A DNA stretch of 64,000 bases, from positions 62,001-126,000 of the forward strand of contig NZ_QUAJ01000006.1 of NCBI RefSeq assembly GCF_003391055.1, given 5' to 3'. Both the position numbers and the translations under genes were made by a program. The notes under the pieces are model-generated. The model was not told the origin of the DNA, searched no databases, and saw only the letters and a list, made by a program, of their open reading frames with translations. Shown here piece after piece: positions 56,647 to 64,000 of the stretch. Source of the stretch: Psychrilyobacter piezotolerans. Lineage in GTDB: Bacteria; Fusobacteriota; Fusobacteriia; Fusobacteriales; Fusobacteriaceae. The stretch's first letter is position 1. The number at the start of each line of letters is the position of its first letter.

Positions 56647-56679
56647 TACTATCAATTTACTGTCAATTTACTGTCAATT
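56647..56679 (-). repeat. Three tandem 11-bp repeats, candidate late-regulator site
   Basis: AATTGACAGTA, AATTGACAGTA, AATTGATAGTA on the minus strand, starting 12 bases beyond the ArpU-like stop codon. Helical-phase spacing suggests a binding array. Confidence 0.6.
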
Positions 56680-56691
56680 TTATTTGTAGCT

Positions 56692-57132
56692 TTATATCGC
56701 CATATAGACTGACAATAGGTACATATCCTCAAGTATCCTTAGAGCTTGTTTTCTTCTACGGTAAATGGTAGACATTTCTATCTCTGGCATTGCTGTTTTT
56801 ATTTCCTCAAACTTCTTATTTTGAAAATATCTGAGATCAATAACATTGAATAACTCTTCTCCATTTTTCTCATTCTTTAATTCAAGGACGGTGTTATATA
56901 TATTATCTGCAATTTCCTCAGCCCTCTTTGCCTTTATAAGTAGTTCTTCTTTCTTGAGGGTTACAAGCTCGATTGCTTCATTCCCTTGTATAAATTTAGC
57001 AGAACTCTTTCCAGCTATGATAGGATCATATTTAATCCCTTTCATTGTTTCGGGATCAAGGGAAGCACACCTTTTTAATGCAGTGGCTTGGTTTTTTAAT
57101 TTAATATATTTTTTTAAGATACTCTCAGTCAT
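56692..57132 (-). CDS. ArpU-like late transcription regulator
   Basis: A 146-residue protein. The C-terminal segment (residues about 95-140) FNVIDLRYFQNKKFEEIKTAMPEIEMSTIYRRRKQALRILEDM looks like the sigma-70 region 4 helix-turn-helix found in ArpU-type late regulators. It lies just before the late operon and the three direct repeats, as ArpU genes do in Firmicute phages. A GGGAGG site precedes the ATG. Confidence 0.75.
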   Translation of the reverse strand: MTESILKKYIKLKNQATALKRCASLDPETMKGIKYDPIIAGKSSAKFIQGNEAIELVTLKKEELLIKAKRAEEIADNIYNTVLELKNEKNGEELFNVIDLRYFQNKKFEEIKTAMPEIEMSTIYRRRKQALRILEDMYLLSVYMAI

Positions 57133-57152
57133 AATTCCTCCCTTATTTTTTC

Positions 57153-57363
57153 AAAAAAAAAGAAGCATAAAAACAGGCTAATATAGCCTATTCTTATGCT
57201 TCAGTCTTACTGATGGCATAGTCAAAAGATGTCTCTATGTGTAAGCTGCTCTTTCTCAGTAGCAAATAATTGCTCTTTCCAGTGGCAGGTCTTACAGATC
57301 TATCTTTCCAAAATTTCAAATTGTACGAATCTCACAATTTGCATTATTTAATTGTTATAACTT
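57153..57363 (-). ncRNA. Possible small RNA or leader ending in a terminator
   Basis: About 160 bases with no reading frame, then a strong hairpin (GAAGCATAA / TTATGCTTC at about 57162-57202) and T9 at 57153-57161, just before the ArpU-like gene. The spacer repeats the form CTG-two bases-AAAGAGCA twice. It may be an independent RNA or a 3' trailer of the small gene upstream. Confidence 0.4.
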
Positions 57364-57510
57364 TTATATTTTATTATCTGTGAATGTTTTTGTTCTTATT
57401 GGATAACCATCCTTAAGAACTACGGTCATTTCTCCATGTAGATTATTATTCATGTGATTTTTTAATTCTGAAATAACTTTTTCTAATTTTTCATTTTTTT
57501 TCTTATCCAT
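57364..57510 (-). CDS. Small protein, DUF2292/YezD-like
   Basis: A 48-residue frame with an excellent GGAGG site. It begins MDKKKNEKLEKVISELKNHM and continues NNNLHGEMTVVLKDGYPIRT, resembling the DUF2292 group of about 50-residue proteins (helix, then G-x-VTIxxxDG-x). The function of the group is unknown. It follows the terminator of the PIN-domain gene. Confidence 0.6.
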   Translation of the reverse strand: MDKKKNEKLEKVISELKNHMNNNLHGEMTVVLKDGYPIRTKTFTDNKI

Positions 57511-57593
57511 AATTTCCTCCAGTGTGATAATTTTCTAATTCTTCAGTCAATTATATTATACACATGGAGTTAGGGAAAAGTTAAGAAGTAAAT

Positions 57594-57623
57594 AAAAAAA
57601 GGTAGTGGAAACTACCTTTTTTT
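57594..57623 (-). terminator. Terminator after the PIN-domain gene
   Basis: AAAGGTAGT TTCC ACTACCTTT then T7 on the minus strand. Confidence 0.85.
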
Positions 57624-57632
57624 ATTTACTTG

Positions 57633-59120
57633 CTACATTTCATCAGCACATGCCCTGCAAAATCCGCCTGTATCTTCTTCATGAGGAAACTTCAGACCAC
57701 AGCCAGCACAACAAAATCCAGTAGTTGTATCATCCATACATCTCTGACAAATAGGTTCTCCTGAGCTATTCTGATAACCTCCAACTTCTTGTTGACATTC
57801 CACACATAACTCAGATTGATCATAGCTATATTCTTCTTGGAAAATCTCAAATTCTACATTTATTGTAGAATTTGAATGATCATATAAATTTTCTTCGTTA
57901 AAATTCTCTATTGTTTGTGTAAGTTTAGCTTCTCCTTTGCTCTTCAGAATATAGGATCTATAATCCCCTCTATCAAAACTTTCACCAATACTTTCTATAA
58001 AAACAATATCTTCCGAAATTCCTTTAGCAATAATTTCAAATTCAAATAAGTATATAATTTCATTTTCTAAACATTCTTCTATTTTTTTATTTAAAATAAT
58101 TACTTCGGGATCTTCATCTGAAAAATTAAAATACTCTCCACTATCTCTAAAAAATATTTCATTGTTAACTGAGGCAATTCCACTATAAACGATGTCCTCA
58201 TGATAAGCATCTATTATTCCGTCTTCTATTATTTTATCTTCTGTTAAACAATTTAAATATTTTTTAGAAGTAAATTCAAGAATTTTTTCTATTGCTTCTG
58301 GTTTTCTTATACCATAATTTTGCATAACTGCATCTATAAATGACCTAAAATTTGTACCTATAATATTTTTATTTGCTTTTCTCTTAAATTCTTTTTCCAT
58401 TTCTTTAGGAAAAACACTTGTGTCGCTAACTTGATTCCATTCTTTAAAATCACTTGTAACAAAAATAATGTCTTTATTTTGTTCTTTTGCTAACTCTATT
58501 ATTTCAAACCAGATAATTAAATCACTGTATAACGCAATTCCTTCTTTTCCCTTTGTATCCCCATATCCTGGAGCTATTTTATTTTTATACCGATTCTTTC
58601 CTTCGGCACATATTTGATATATTTTTTCAATAGGAAAACCATTTAATACTTTTCCTTGTGCCTTCAAAGAATTTATTAATTGAATAACTTTATCATTTTC
58701 ATTTGAATCTTCTTTGATTGTTTCAATGATTTCATGATCTTCTTGATAATCTTCCAATATTTTTTCCATCTGCTCAATTTTGTCATTTATTTCTTCTATT
58801 GTTTTTTCTATATTAGGAAATTCAAAATCTTTTAAAACTTTTAATTTTTTTATAATATTTTCAGAATATTTGTCGTTTATTTTTTCTAGCTCTTTAAAAA
58901 TAAATGTTGGTTTAAAATCCTTCATAACATCTTTATAATTTTTAAAAAATTCATATTCTACGACCTTAGGAATGGAAACTTTATCTTTAATTTTTTCAAT
59001 TGCATCTAGAAAAGTGTCTTTAACTATCGGGGAATATCTATATAAATCTAGATATGAACTAGTGTCAATTACAATAATATAATCATTTGTAGAAAGTGTA
59101 GTTTTAATTTTTTCAATCAT
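57633..59120 (-). CDS. PIN-domain (DUF4935-like) protein with zinc ribbons
   Basis: A 495-residue protein. Residues 1-235 look like a PIN_8/DUF4935 nuclease: IIVIDTSSYLDLYRY with acidic D19, Glu in VVEYEFFKNY, APGYGDTKGKEG...YSDLIIW and IIFVTSDFKEW near 218-228. A long coiled-coil insertion lies at about 75-150. After a strand-rich middle, the last 60 residues carry four Cys pairs (CVEC, CQRC, CCAGC, CRAC), a double zinc ribbon. PIN domains with these acids are metal-dependent RNases. It lies in the lysogeny-side block and has its own terminator, while another terminator separates it from the genes upstream. A defence or toxin role is inference. Confidence 0.7.
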   Translation of the reverse strand: MIEKIKTTLSTNDYIIVIDTSSYLDLYRYSPIVKDTFLDAIEKIKDKVSIPKVVEYEFFKNYKDVMKDFKPTFIFKELEKINDKYSENIIKKLKVLKDFEFPNIEKTIEEINDKIEQMEKILEDYQEDHEIIETIKEDSNENDKVIQLINSLKAQGKVLNGFPIEKIYQICAEGKNRYKNKIAPGYGDTKGKEGIALYSDLIIWFEIIELAKEQNKDIIFVTSDFKEWNQVSDTSVFPKEMEKEFKRKANKNIIGTNFRSFIDAVMQNYGIRKPEAIEKILEFTSKKYLNCLTEDKIIEDGIIDAYHEDIVYSGIASVNNEIFFRDSGEYFNFSDEDPEVIILNKKIEECLENEIIYLFEFEIIAKGISEDIVFIESIGESFDRGDYRSYILKSKGEAKLTQTIENFNEENLYDHSNSTINVEFEIFQEEYSYDQSELCVECQQEVGGYQNSSGEPICQRCMDDTTTGFCCAGCGLKFPHEEDTGGFCRACADEM

Positions 59121-59235
59121 TATTTTTGTTTCCTCCTATTTTTTCACTCGTTTTATATTTATCTTTAATTCCCTTACTATTTACTAGTTGTTCTTTAATT
59201 ATATTAACCTTTTTTTAAGAAAAATTCAACTTGTA

Positions 59236-59268
59236 AAAAAAAGAGCCAAAATAATTTTTGACTCTTGA
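59236..59268 (-). terminator. Terminator of the lysogeny-side gene run
   Basis: AAGAGTCAAAAAT / ATTTTGGCTCTT then T8 on the minus strand. Confidence 0.8.
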
Positions 59269-59295
59269 TTCCTACAACATTGTATCTAGATATAA

Positions 59296-60045
59296 TTATT
59301 TATCATTCTTATTATTATCTTCTAGATTTGTGTTAATTGTTTCGAACCCAATACTTAAATCTTCGAAAGTAATACCATCAGTTCCTAGGTCATAGTTTTC
59401 CATAAGAGAGACAGTACTTGATGGAATTGGTTTTGGTGGAATTGGTTTTGGTTTATTCTCTTTATCGCTCATTTCTCCTCCTTCGTATTTAATAAAAATT
59501 ATTACAATTAACAGAATTAGCCCTGAAATTGTTAGGTTTTTGATGCTTTTATATATATTAGTTACTCTTCTATCATTTTCCTTTGTATTAATATCTCCAA
59601 TAAATATTGCATTTTTAATATGAAGATTATCAATGTCTTCGTATATATTTATTTTTATTTTATTTTTTTCCCAATCTTTATAATGTTCATGGTCATAGTA
59701 GTTTACAGCATTATCTATATCTTTTATATGATTTGATGGCAATGGCAGATACTCATATTTATAGCCAAATAGAGATTTTATTAAATAAAATGCCCCTAAT
59801 GCGACAAGTAAAATTGAAACAAAAATTAAAATAAAAACTAGAAAAAAAAGTACATTTTTTTTTGAAATTAAAATATGAGAAATCCTATATAAATTATTAA
59901 AAACATAACCAAAACCTCCTAAAATTAGAGTAGATAAAGTTATCGGAAGGGTTAGCCTAGTGTATAGATTGTTTCTTCTATTTTCTTCATAATTTAATCT
60001 TTTTTCAAGCAATTGAAGCTTATGCTCTCTAATTTTTTTATTCAT
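59296..60045 (-). CDS. Three-helix membrane protein of the lysogeny-side block
   Basis: A 249-residue protein, unrecognised. A basic N-terminal coil (REHKLQLLEKRLNYEENRRNN) is followed by two membrane helices (LPITLSTLILGGFGYVF and FFLVFILIFVSILLVALGAFYLI), a cytoplasmic-looking middle and a third helix (LTISGLILLIVIIFI). Then comes a proline tract (KPKPIPPKPIPSS) and an acidic tail. It ends the run that begins with the repressor. The order suggests work with the neighbouring PH-like and membrane proteins. Confidence 0.6.
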   Translation of the reverse strand: MNKKIREHKLQLLEKRLNYEENRRNNLYTRLTLPITLSTLILGGFGYVFNNLYRISHILISKKNVLFFLVFILIFVSILLVALGAFYLIKSLFGYKYEYLPLPSNHIKDIDNAVNYYDHEHYKDWEKNKIKINIYEDIDNLHIKNAIFIGDINTKENDRRVTNIYKSIKNLTISGLILLIVIIFIKYEGGEMSDKENKPKPIPPKPIPSSTVSLMENYDLGTDGITFEDLSIGFETINTNLEDNNKNDK

Positions 60046-60080
60046 TTTATCTCCTAAAATATTTTCTTTGAATAATTTTT

Positions 60081-60461
60081 TTAAACTGTTACTCTACTAA
60101 TTGCCTTTACAAAGTCAATAACAGTAGAATCTTCCTTCCCAAAACGCATAGAGTTACTAGATCCTTTGCATTTGATTACTACTGAATGAGGTGCAATAAT
60201 TCCCGAAGTTTTAACAATTGAAATAGAGTCGATATTTTTAATCGGTATAAAGACCATTTCTTCTAATGTCTTATCTGAGAAAGATAAATTTTTATCTTTG
60301 AAGATGACTCTTTTATTTGTAAGATATGCTTTATCTATTATTCCAAATGTTTTTTCTATTGTCTCCCCATCTAATAAATATTTCCCTACTTCTTCATAAA
60401 GTTTTTTTTCTTCTTTTTTATTTTTTTCCTCTTCTGTTTTAGGTTTTCCAAAAAATGCCAT
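60081..60461 (-). CDS. PH-like domain protein
   Basis: A 126-residue soluble protein. After a charged helix comes a fold of strands and a last helix: TFGIIDKAYLTNKRVIFKDKN, EMVFIPIKNIDSISIVKTSG and VIDFVKAISRV. This is the pattern of bacterial PH domains (bPH type, with LTNKRVIF as a typical strand). It could bind membrane or protein partners. It sits between two membrane-protein genes. Confidence 0.6.
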   Translation of the reverse strand: MAFFGKPKTEEEKNKKEEKKLYEEVGKYLLDGETIEKTFGIIDKAYLTNKRVIFKDKNLSFSDKTLEEMVFIPIKNIDSISIVKTSGIIAPHSVVIKCKGSSNSMRFGKEDSTVIDFVKAISRVTV

Positions 60462-60517
60462 TGTATTTTCTCCCCCTTTATTAATCTATTTAAATTTTAT
60501 TTTTTATAGCTATTAAA

Positions 60518-61450
60518 TTATACAAATGTAAATGATGGAGTCTCTTCTTGATCCTCTGTTTGATCCTTTGCTTTATTCTCAATTTGAGGTATTTTCGATT
60601 GAATAAAACTTAATTTTTTAAAATCAGGATATTCTGTTTTGATTTCTTTAGCAACCTCTAATGCTGGATGAACTTCGGTACCTTTTTCAATAAGAGTACT
60701 AAATTCTTTGATCGAGTTTTTTATTCTTTCTAAATGTTCAGAATCATTTGAAGTAAAATGTTTATCTTGGATTGCTTTAGCTTCCATTTCTATATATTGC
60801 TTAATTAACTTCTTATGAGCATCTTTAACTATTTTTAAATGGTCGTTAGAAAGTTGAATTCTTTCGACCTCTTGTTCGTGTAGTTTCAGCTTTATTTTTT
60901 GATTATTTATAAAACCTGATGCCCAAACAACACTTCCGACCACATGAACTGCTACCATGCAACCCAAACTAATATCTGTCCAAAATGATCCATTGTCAAA
61001 ATTTTTAATTTCAATCTTACTTCCTACAATTTCATCATGGAAAATCACTTGAGATATTGCAGTATCTAAAGATTTATATACTTTTGATAAATCATCAAAA
61101 GAACTTGGAGTTGGTAATTTTATTGAGATGGTATGTTCATCAGATTTAGGGTATAATTCACCAAAATTTTCTGCATACATTCTAGAACTTAATGCTATTT
61201 GGTTGAGAATACTTGATGCTTTTTGTATTTTTGAGTCGTATTTATATGTCACAAAATTATCATTAAAAAAAGCATCTTTTAATATTTTTTCATGTTTTTT
61301 AAAAGATTCTATTTCTAGGATTCTTTTAACAGTTCTTCTAAACTCTTCTGATATAGTTACAATCTGTATTCCTTGTTGACTAGTTACTGGGATAATTAAA
61401 TCATTTATATCGATATCATTAATAATATCAAAAATTTTTTTCATTTTCAT
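60518..61450 (-). CDS. Membrane protein of unknown function, block member
   Basis: A 310-residue protein. A strand and helix N-terminal domain (to about 150) ends in SKIEIKNFDNGSFWTDISLG, directly followed by a hydrophobic segment (CMVAVHVVGSVVWASGFI) and a charged helical C-terminus. The same plan, with IIKIESGTFFSKLAG followed by a membrane segment, is seen in the protein encoded at 61713, so the two may be distant relatives or partners. No enzyme motif is visible. Confidence 0.6.
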   Translation of the reverse strand: MKMKKIFDIINDIDINDLIIPVTSQQGIQIVTISEEFRRTVKRILEIESFKKHEKILKDAFFNDNFVTYKYDSKIQKASSILNQIALSSRMYAENFGELYPKSDEHTISIKLPTPSSFDDLSKVYKSLDTAISQVIFHDEIVGSKIEIKNFDNGSFWTDISLGCMVAVHVVGSVVWASGFINNQKIKLKLHEQEVERIQLSNDHLKIVKDAHKKLIKQYIEMEAKAIQDKHFTSNDSEHLERIKNSIKEFSTLIEKGTEVHPALEVAKEIKTEYPDFKKLSFIQSKIPQIENKAKDQTEDQEETPSFTFV

Positions 61451-61497
61451 GTTTCTATTCTTCCTCCATACTAATATATATTCTATTATTAATTTTT

Positions 61498-61677
61498 TTA
61501 CTTAGTCCAACTATCAATTTCATCCATTATTAAACCCATAAACTTAAAACCCATATTAGGCATATAATATATAATTACCATGGTTATTATAAAATCGATT
61601 GAATTACCGAATACTTCCATATTTTGATAAACAGTATAATATAAAATTATTCTAAATATCCAATAAATTTTATCCAT
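61498..61677 (-). CDS. Very small membrane protein of the block
   Basis: A 59-residue protein, MDKIYWIFRIILYYTVYQNME..., with two hydrophobic stretches. I choose the ATG at 61677 because GAGGTG sits just before it. Unrecognised; the reading frame is small, so existence is moderately sure. Confidence 0.5.
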   Translation of the reverse strand: MDKIYWIFRIILYYTVYQNMEVFGNSIDFIITMVIIYYMPNMGFKFMGLIMDEIDSWTK

Positions 61678-61712
61678 ATAACTCACCTCTAAGCTTTATA
61701 CTCCAAATTTTT

Positions 61713-62789
61713 TTAAATACTTGTATATTTCTCTGTTCCTTCTTCCATATCCTCTAAGCTTGGAAGTGATAAAGTTTGAATAAAGTCTTCTTGATCTTTA
61801 AGGAATAACAATTCACTACCTTTTTCTATTTGAAAAACTTCATTATTTACTTTCATTTTAGTGCTTAATTTAGAAATTCTTTTAGTATCTTTATAAAGCT
61901 TCGCTGTATAAATTTGAACATCCTCTTTCATATTAGTTGTATCCATTCCTAGACCTTCCATTTTTTCTATTATATCTAGCTTTTCGCCAATAACTTCCAA
62001 AACTTCTTTCTCTCTTTTTACTTTAGTTGTAGGAGAATAGTGATTATATATTTCATTAGCACTAAAGGTTAGAGCAGAACTTATTAATCCTATAATCACA
62101 GGATGCCCAGCTAATTTACTAAAAAAAGTTCCTGATTCAATTTTGATGATTTCCAAAGGAAATTCCTTTTCATCTAACTGAAATAAATCAAGACCTCTCT
62201 TATATAGATCAGGAATGACAGTCAATAAATATAGAATCTCTTTATGACTATTAACACCGTTACAAAACTGTAGTTCTAAAATCTCTCCATTATTATAATT
62301 TTGATTTTCTAAAATAGTACCGTATTTCTCAATTCTTTTTATTTCATTAATGATTCCTCTATATGAATTTATAAGTTTTCTAATAGACTGTAAAAATTTT
62401 GGTATTTTTAAATGGTTCTTACTTGAATTTAGATAAATATCTAAGTCATTCATATATTCCTGAAAAACATTTATTAATTCATTTATATCATCACAAAAAT
62501 TTTCGCCTTTAGAAAAGGTGTAATTTGTCAATTTTATCAAAAAATTATAATTCTCCATTGTGTTAAATGTCATACTAGTAAAGAGTTGTACAGAAGCCAA
62601 TTTAATTTGTAGTGTTTTTTGTATACCATTCCCAGCGAAACCGCCACTAACAGGAACTTCGTTCCAACTACTATTTTGCAACTGGTTATACTCTAAGAGC
62701 ATTTTTTCTAGTATATTTATTCTATCCTTAAACGTTTCTAAAATTTTTAATTTTTCAATTGATTCTTCTACAATATCTTTATATATCAC
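61713..62789 (-). CDS. Membrane protein of unknown function, first gene after the repressor
   Basis: A 358-residue protein with a GTG start after GGGGGAGAG. The first 230 residues are helical. IIKIESGTFFSKLAG leads to a membrane segment (HPVIIGLISSALTFSANEIY), and then a helical, charged C-terminus. It begins 25 bases after the cI stop, so it should be expressed from the lysogenic promoter, like lambda rexA. No family was recognised. Its resemblance in layout to the 60518 protein is noted there. Confidence 0.6.
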   Translation of the reverse strand: MIYKDIVEESIEKLKILETFKDRINILEKMLLEYNQLQNSSWNEVPVSGGFAGNGIQKTLQIKLASVQLFTSMTFNTMENYNFLIKLTNYTFSKGENFCDDINELINVFQEYMNDLDIYLNSSKNHLKIPKFLQSIRKLINSYRGIINEIKRIEKYGTILENQNYNNGEILELQFCNGVNSHKEILYLLTVIPDLYKRGLDLFQLDEKEFPLEIIKIESGTFFSKLAGHPVIIGLISSALTFSANEIYNHYSPTTKVKREKEVLEVIGEKLDIIEKMEGLGMDTTNMKEDVQIYTAKLYKDTKRISKLSTKMKVNNEVFQIEKGSELLFLKDQEDFIQTLSLPSLEDMEEGTEKYTSI

Positions 62790-62814
62790 TGGTTCTCTCC
62801 CCCTAAAACTTTTT

Positions 62815-63495
62815 CTATGCCTTATTCAAAATCCAAACTACTTTACCGCAAACTTTGAAATCATCATCTTCTCTAATTTCTCTATCTGGATAATCTTTAT
62901 TATCGGAAATTAAATAACATCTATCTTCAATACACTTATATCTTTTTACTAATGCTTCATCACCATAGAGGAACACGCCTATATCGTTCTGCCCTACTTC
63001 TACATCTTTTTTGATAAGAACTACAGAACCATTATTTATTGTTGTTTCCATAGAATCTCCATCAACGGTGATACCTACACAACCTTTTCCCATCATTAAT
63101 GGTAAAGAAAGGTAATCGCTAGGTTCTGGATCAGGAGTTCTTCCAATTCCGGCTGAAACAGAATCATAAATCGGAACTTGTATATATTCACCTTCTATTA
63201 CTTCGATATTAGACTTTTCTTTTAAAGTAGTTTCGGAAGTCCCGAAATCATTATCATCTAAATACCCTACTATTTTGTATAACTCTTTAAAATCTATTTT
63301 TAAAGCAGATGCTAATTTTTTTATTAAAAAAGGGTTTATTTTTAATAATTGTCCTTTTTCAATTCTAGAAATAAGAGATTTGTTTATGTCTGCTTTAACA
63401 GAAAGCTGATTAACTTTTAACTCTTTTTTTTCTCTCGCATCTTTGAGTAATCTTGCTAATTTCATTCTATTTTCATAATTAACTTCATATGACAT
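62815..63495 (-). CDS. CI-type phage repressor with S24 protease domain
   Basis: A 226-residue repressor from the ATG at 63495 (MSYEVNYENR), chosen because AGGAG lies before it; a longer upstream frame adds an implausible hydrophobic start. The XRE helix-turn-helix is at about 12-65 (LKDAREKKELKVNQLSVKADINKSLISRIEKG). The LexA-like C-terminal domain has the cleavage Ala-Gly (A115-G116) in SVSAGIG, Ser148 in VDGDSMET and Lys184 in ALVKRY. RecA-triggered self-cleavage is expected, so the prophage is SOS-inducible. Operators lie just upstream. Confidence 0.9.
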   Translation of the reverse strand: MSYEVNYENRMKLARLLKDAREKKELKVNQLSVKADINKSLISRIEKGQLLKINPFLIKKLASALKIDFKELYKIVGYLDDNDFGTSETTLKEKSNIEVIEGEYIQVPIYDSVSAGIGRTPDPEPSDYLSLPLMMGKGCVGITVDGDSMETTINNGSVVLIKKDVEVGQNDIGVFLYGDEALVKRYKCIEDRCYLISDNKDYPDREIREDDDFKVCGKVVWILNKA

Positions 63496-63535
63496 AATTT
63501 TACTCCTTTTATTTACTGTCTTACTTAATATAATA

Positions 63536-63629
63536 CTATACAAAATGATACAAAAGTAACACTTTCTAAAAAAACTGTTTACAAAAGTAACGCCATGTTG
63601 TATACTTTTAAAAAGATACAAAAGTAACG
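63536..63629. promoter_or_regulatory. CI/Cro operator array and divergent promoters
   Basis: Three near-identical direct sites: GATACAAAAGTAAC (63547-63560), TTTACAAAAGTAACG (63578-63591) and GATACAAAAGTAACG (63615-63629), plus a partial inverted one TGTATACTTTTA (63599-63610). A further GAAAAGTAACGG lies after the next gene near 63808. The third touches the ribosome site of the Cro-like gene. Confidence 0.8.
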
Positions 63630-63640
63630 GAGGTGATGTG

Positions 63641-63796
63641 ATGAAACTTTTAGAAATAAAAAGCTTAGTCTACTCGAAAGGTTTAACTATGGGAGAACTA
63701 TATAACCTTTTAGGAGTAAGTAAACAAAGCTTTTATAGAAAGATAAGAAAAAATGATCAAGACTTTTTAACTCTTTTAAAAAATAAGTTAAAATGA
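63641..63796 (+). CDS. Small Cro-like DNA-binding protein
   Basis: A 51-residue frame divergent from cI, with GGAGGTG upstream. KGLTMGELYNLLGVSKQSFYRKIRKND looks like a helix-turn-helix. Its place directly across the operators from cI makes a Cro-type role likely. It is the first early gene on the plus strand. Confidence 0.7.
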   Translation: MKLLEIKSLVYSKGLTMGELYNLLGVSKQSFYRKIRKNDQDFLTLLKNKLK

Positions 63797-63885
63797 AACT
63801 TTTAGAAAAGTAACGGAAATGGAGTGGTATTTTAAATAGGTTACTATTTAAAATAGGAAATTTATTTAATTAGGAGGGGATTACG

Positions 63886-64000
63886 ATTTTTAAGAATAGT
63901 GAAGGACTTACTTTATCTATAGGTCTCTTATTAGGAGTACTAATTATGATGCCGCTGATAAGAGCGCAAGACAGGCATATAAAACATTTAGAAGAATTAG
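63886..64000 (+). CDS. Start of a possible phage membrane protein, runs off right edge
   Basis: After AGGAGG and an eight-base gap an ATT could start FKNSEGLTLSIGLLLGVLIMMPLI, a membrane helix followed by RAQDRHIKHLEEL. No ATG or GTG lies at a better distance; the first in-frame ATG is inside the helix. Partial and uncertain. Confidence 0.35.
   Translation, partial: MFKNSEGLTLSIGLLLGVLIMMPLIRAQDRHIKHLEEL

Larger units (their letters stand above)
56332..56691. other. Late-operon control region
   Basis: About 360 bases with no gene between the ArpU-like regulator and the late operon. It holds three 11-bp direct repeats at 56647-56679, a terminator at 56525-56545 and a second hairpin (GATGCTGGA / TCCAAGCATC) near 56546-56570. 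A TTGATA/TATAAT-like promoter on the minus strand may lie near 56620-56655. Confidence 0.55.

Noticed and set aside
57153-57363. tRNA gene in the prophage spacer
   Set aside because: No cloverleaf, no T-loop GGTTCGA motif and no CCA end.
63886-64000. Second AUU-started gene as evidence for a general use of AUU in this organism
   Set aside because: The gene is cut by the window edge and another start or frame is possible. One weak case does not support a rule.

Overview
The window is AT-rich DNA from a diderm anaerobe of the Fusobacteriota. The closest fit I can argue for is the Ilyobacter/Propionigenium/Psychrilyobacter group, inferred from gene style and the fused NfnAB/GltA-type flavoprotein; the genus is a guess. 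No rRNA or tRNA gene was recognised.

Positions 1 to about 34.5 kb are host DNA, nearly all on the minus strand. It opens with the 5' part of a type I pullulanase, then the flavoprotein fusion, a PHP phosphoesterase, TrmN6, a STAS-like protein, ExoIII and uridine kinase. At 8.8-11.7 kb lies a plasmid-type replication module: a winged-helix initiator gene followed by about 1.2 kb of very AT-rich DNA with a series of 18-bp iterons. The same motif is scattered between genes from about 6 to 17 kb. Next come an rRNA methyltransferase, an orphan BMP-family binding protein, a PhoR/PhoB-type two-component pair and a D-2-hydroxyacid dehydrogenase. The branched-chain amino acid genes follow (ilvE-ilvD-ilvB-ilvN-ilvC), preceded by a promoter, an isoleucine-rich leader peptide and a terminator, which is a textbook attenuator. 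IMP dehydrogenase (guaB) and GMP synthase (guaA) each sit behind a guanine-class riboswitch with a good promoter. Between them are a YfcC-type carrier, a membrane-anchored possible FMN-binding protein and a parAB partition pair. Essential metabolism together with an iteron origin and ParAB suggests a chromid or megaplasmid rather than an ordinary chromosome.

From just after guaA to the right edge is a prophage that runs off the window. Reading backwards on the minus strand from the repressor: a LexA-like CI repressor; a lysogeny-side block of unrecognised membrane, PH-like and PIN/zinc-ribbon proteins; an ArpU-like late regulator; a short tyrosine recombinase; HNH endonuclease; terminase; portal and HK97-type head genes; a contractile PBSX/Xkd-type tail with a programmed -1 frameshift in the tail assembly chaperone; tail fibres; and an endolysin/holin cassette. 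A divergent plus-strand gene, probably Cro, starts at 63.6 kb across an array of repeated operators. A plus-strand HEPN-type gene lies between guaA and the lysis cassette at the prophage edge.

The most interesting items are the origin with its dispersed iteron-like sites, the lysogeny-side accessory block with PIN and HEPN ribonuclease candidates, the ilv attenuator, the frameshift site, a possible AUU-started sensor kinase, and a family of interspersed intergenic repeats.
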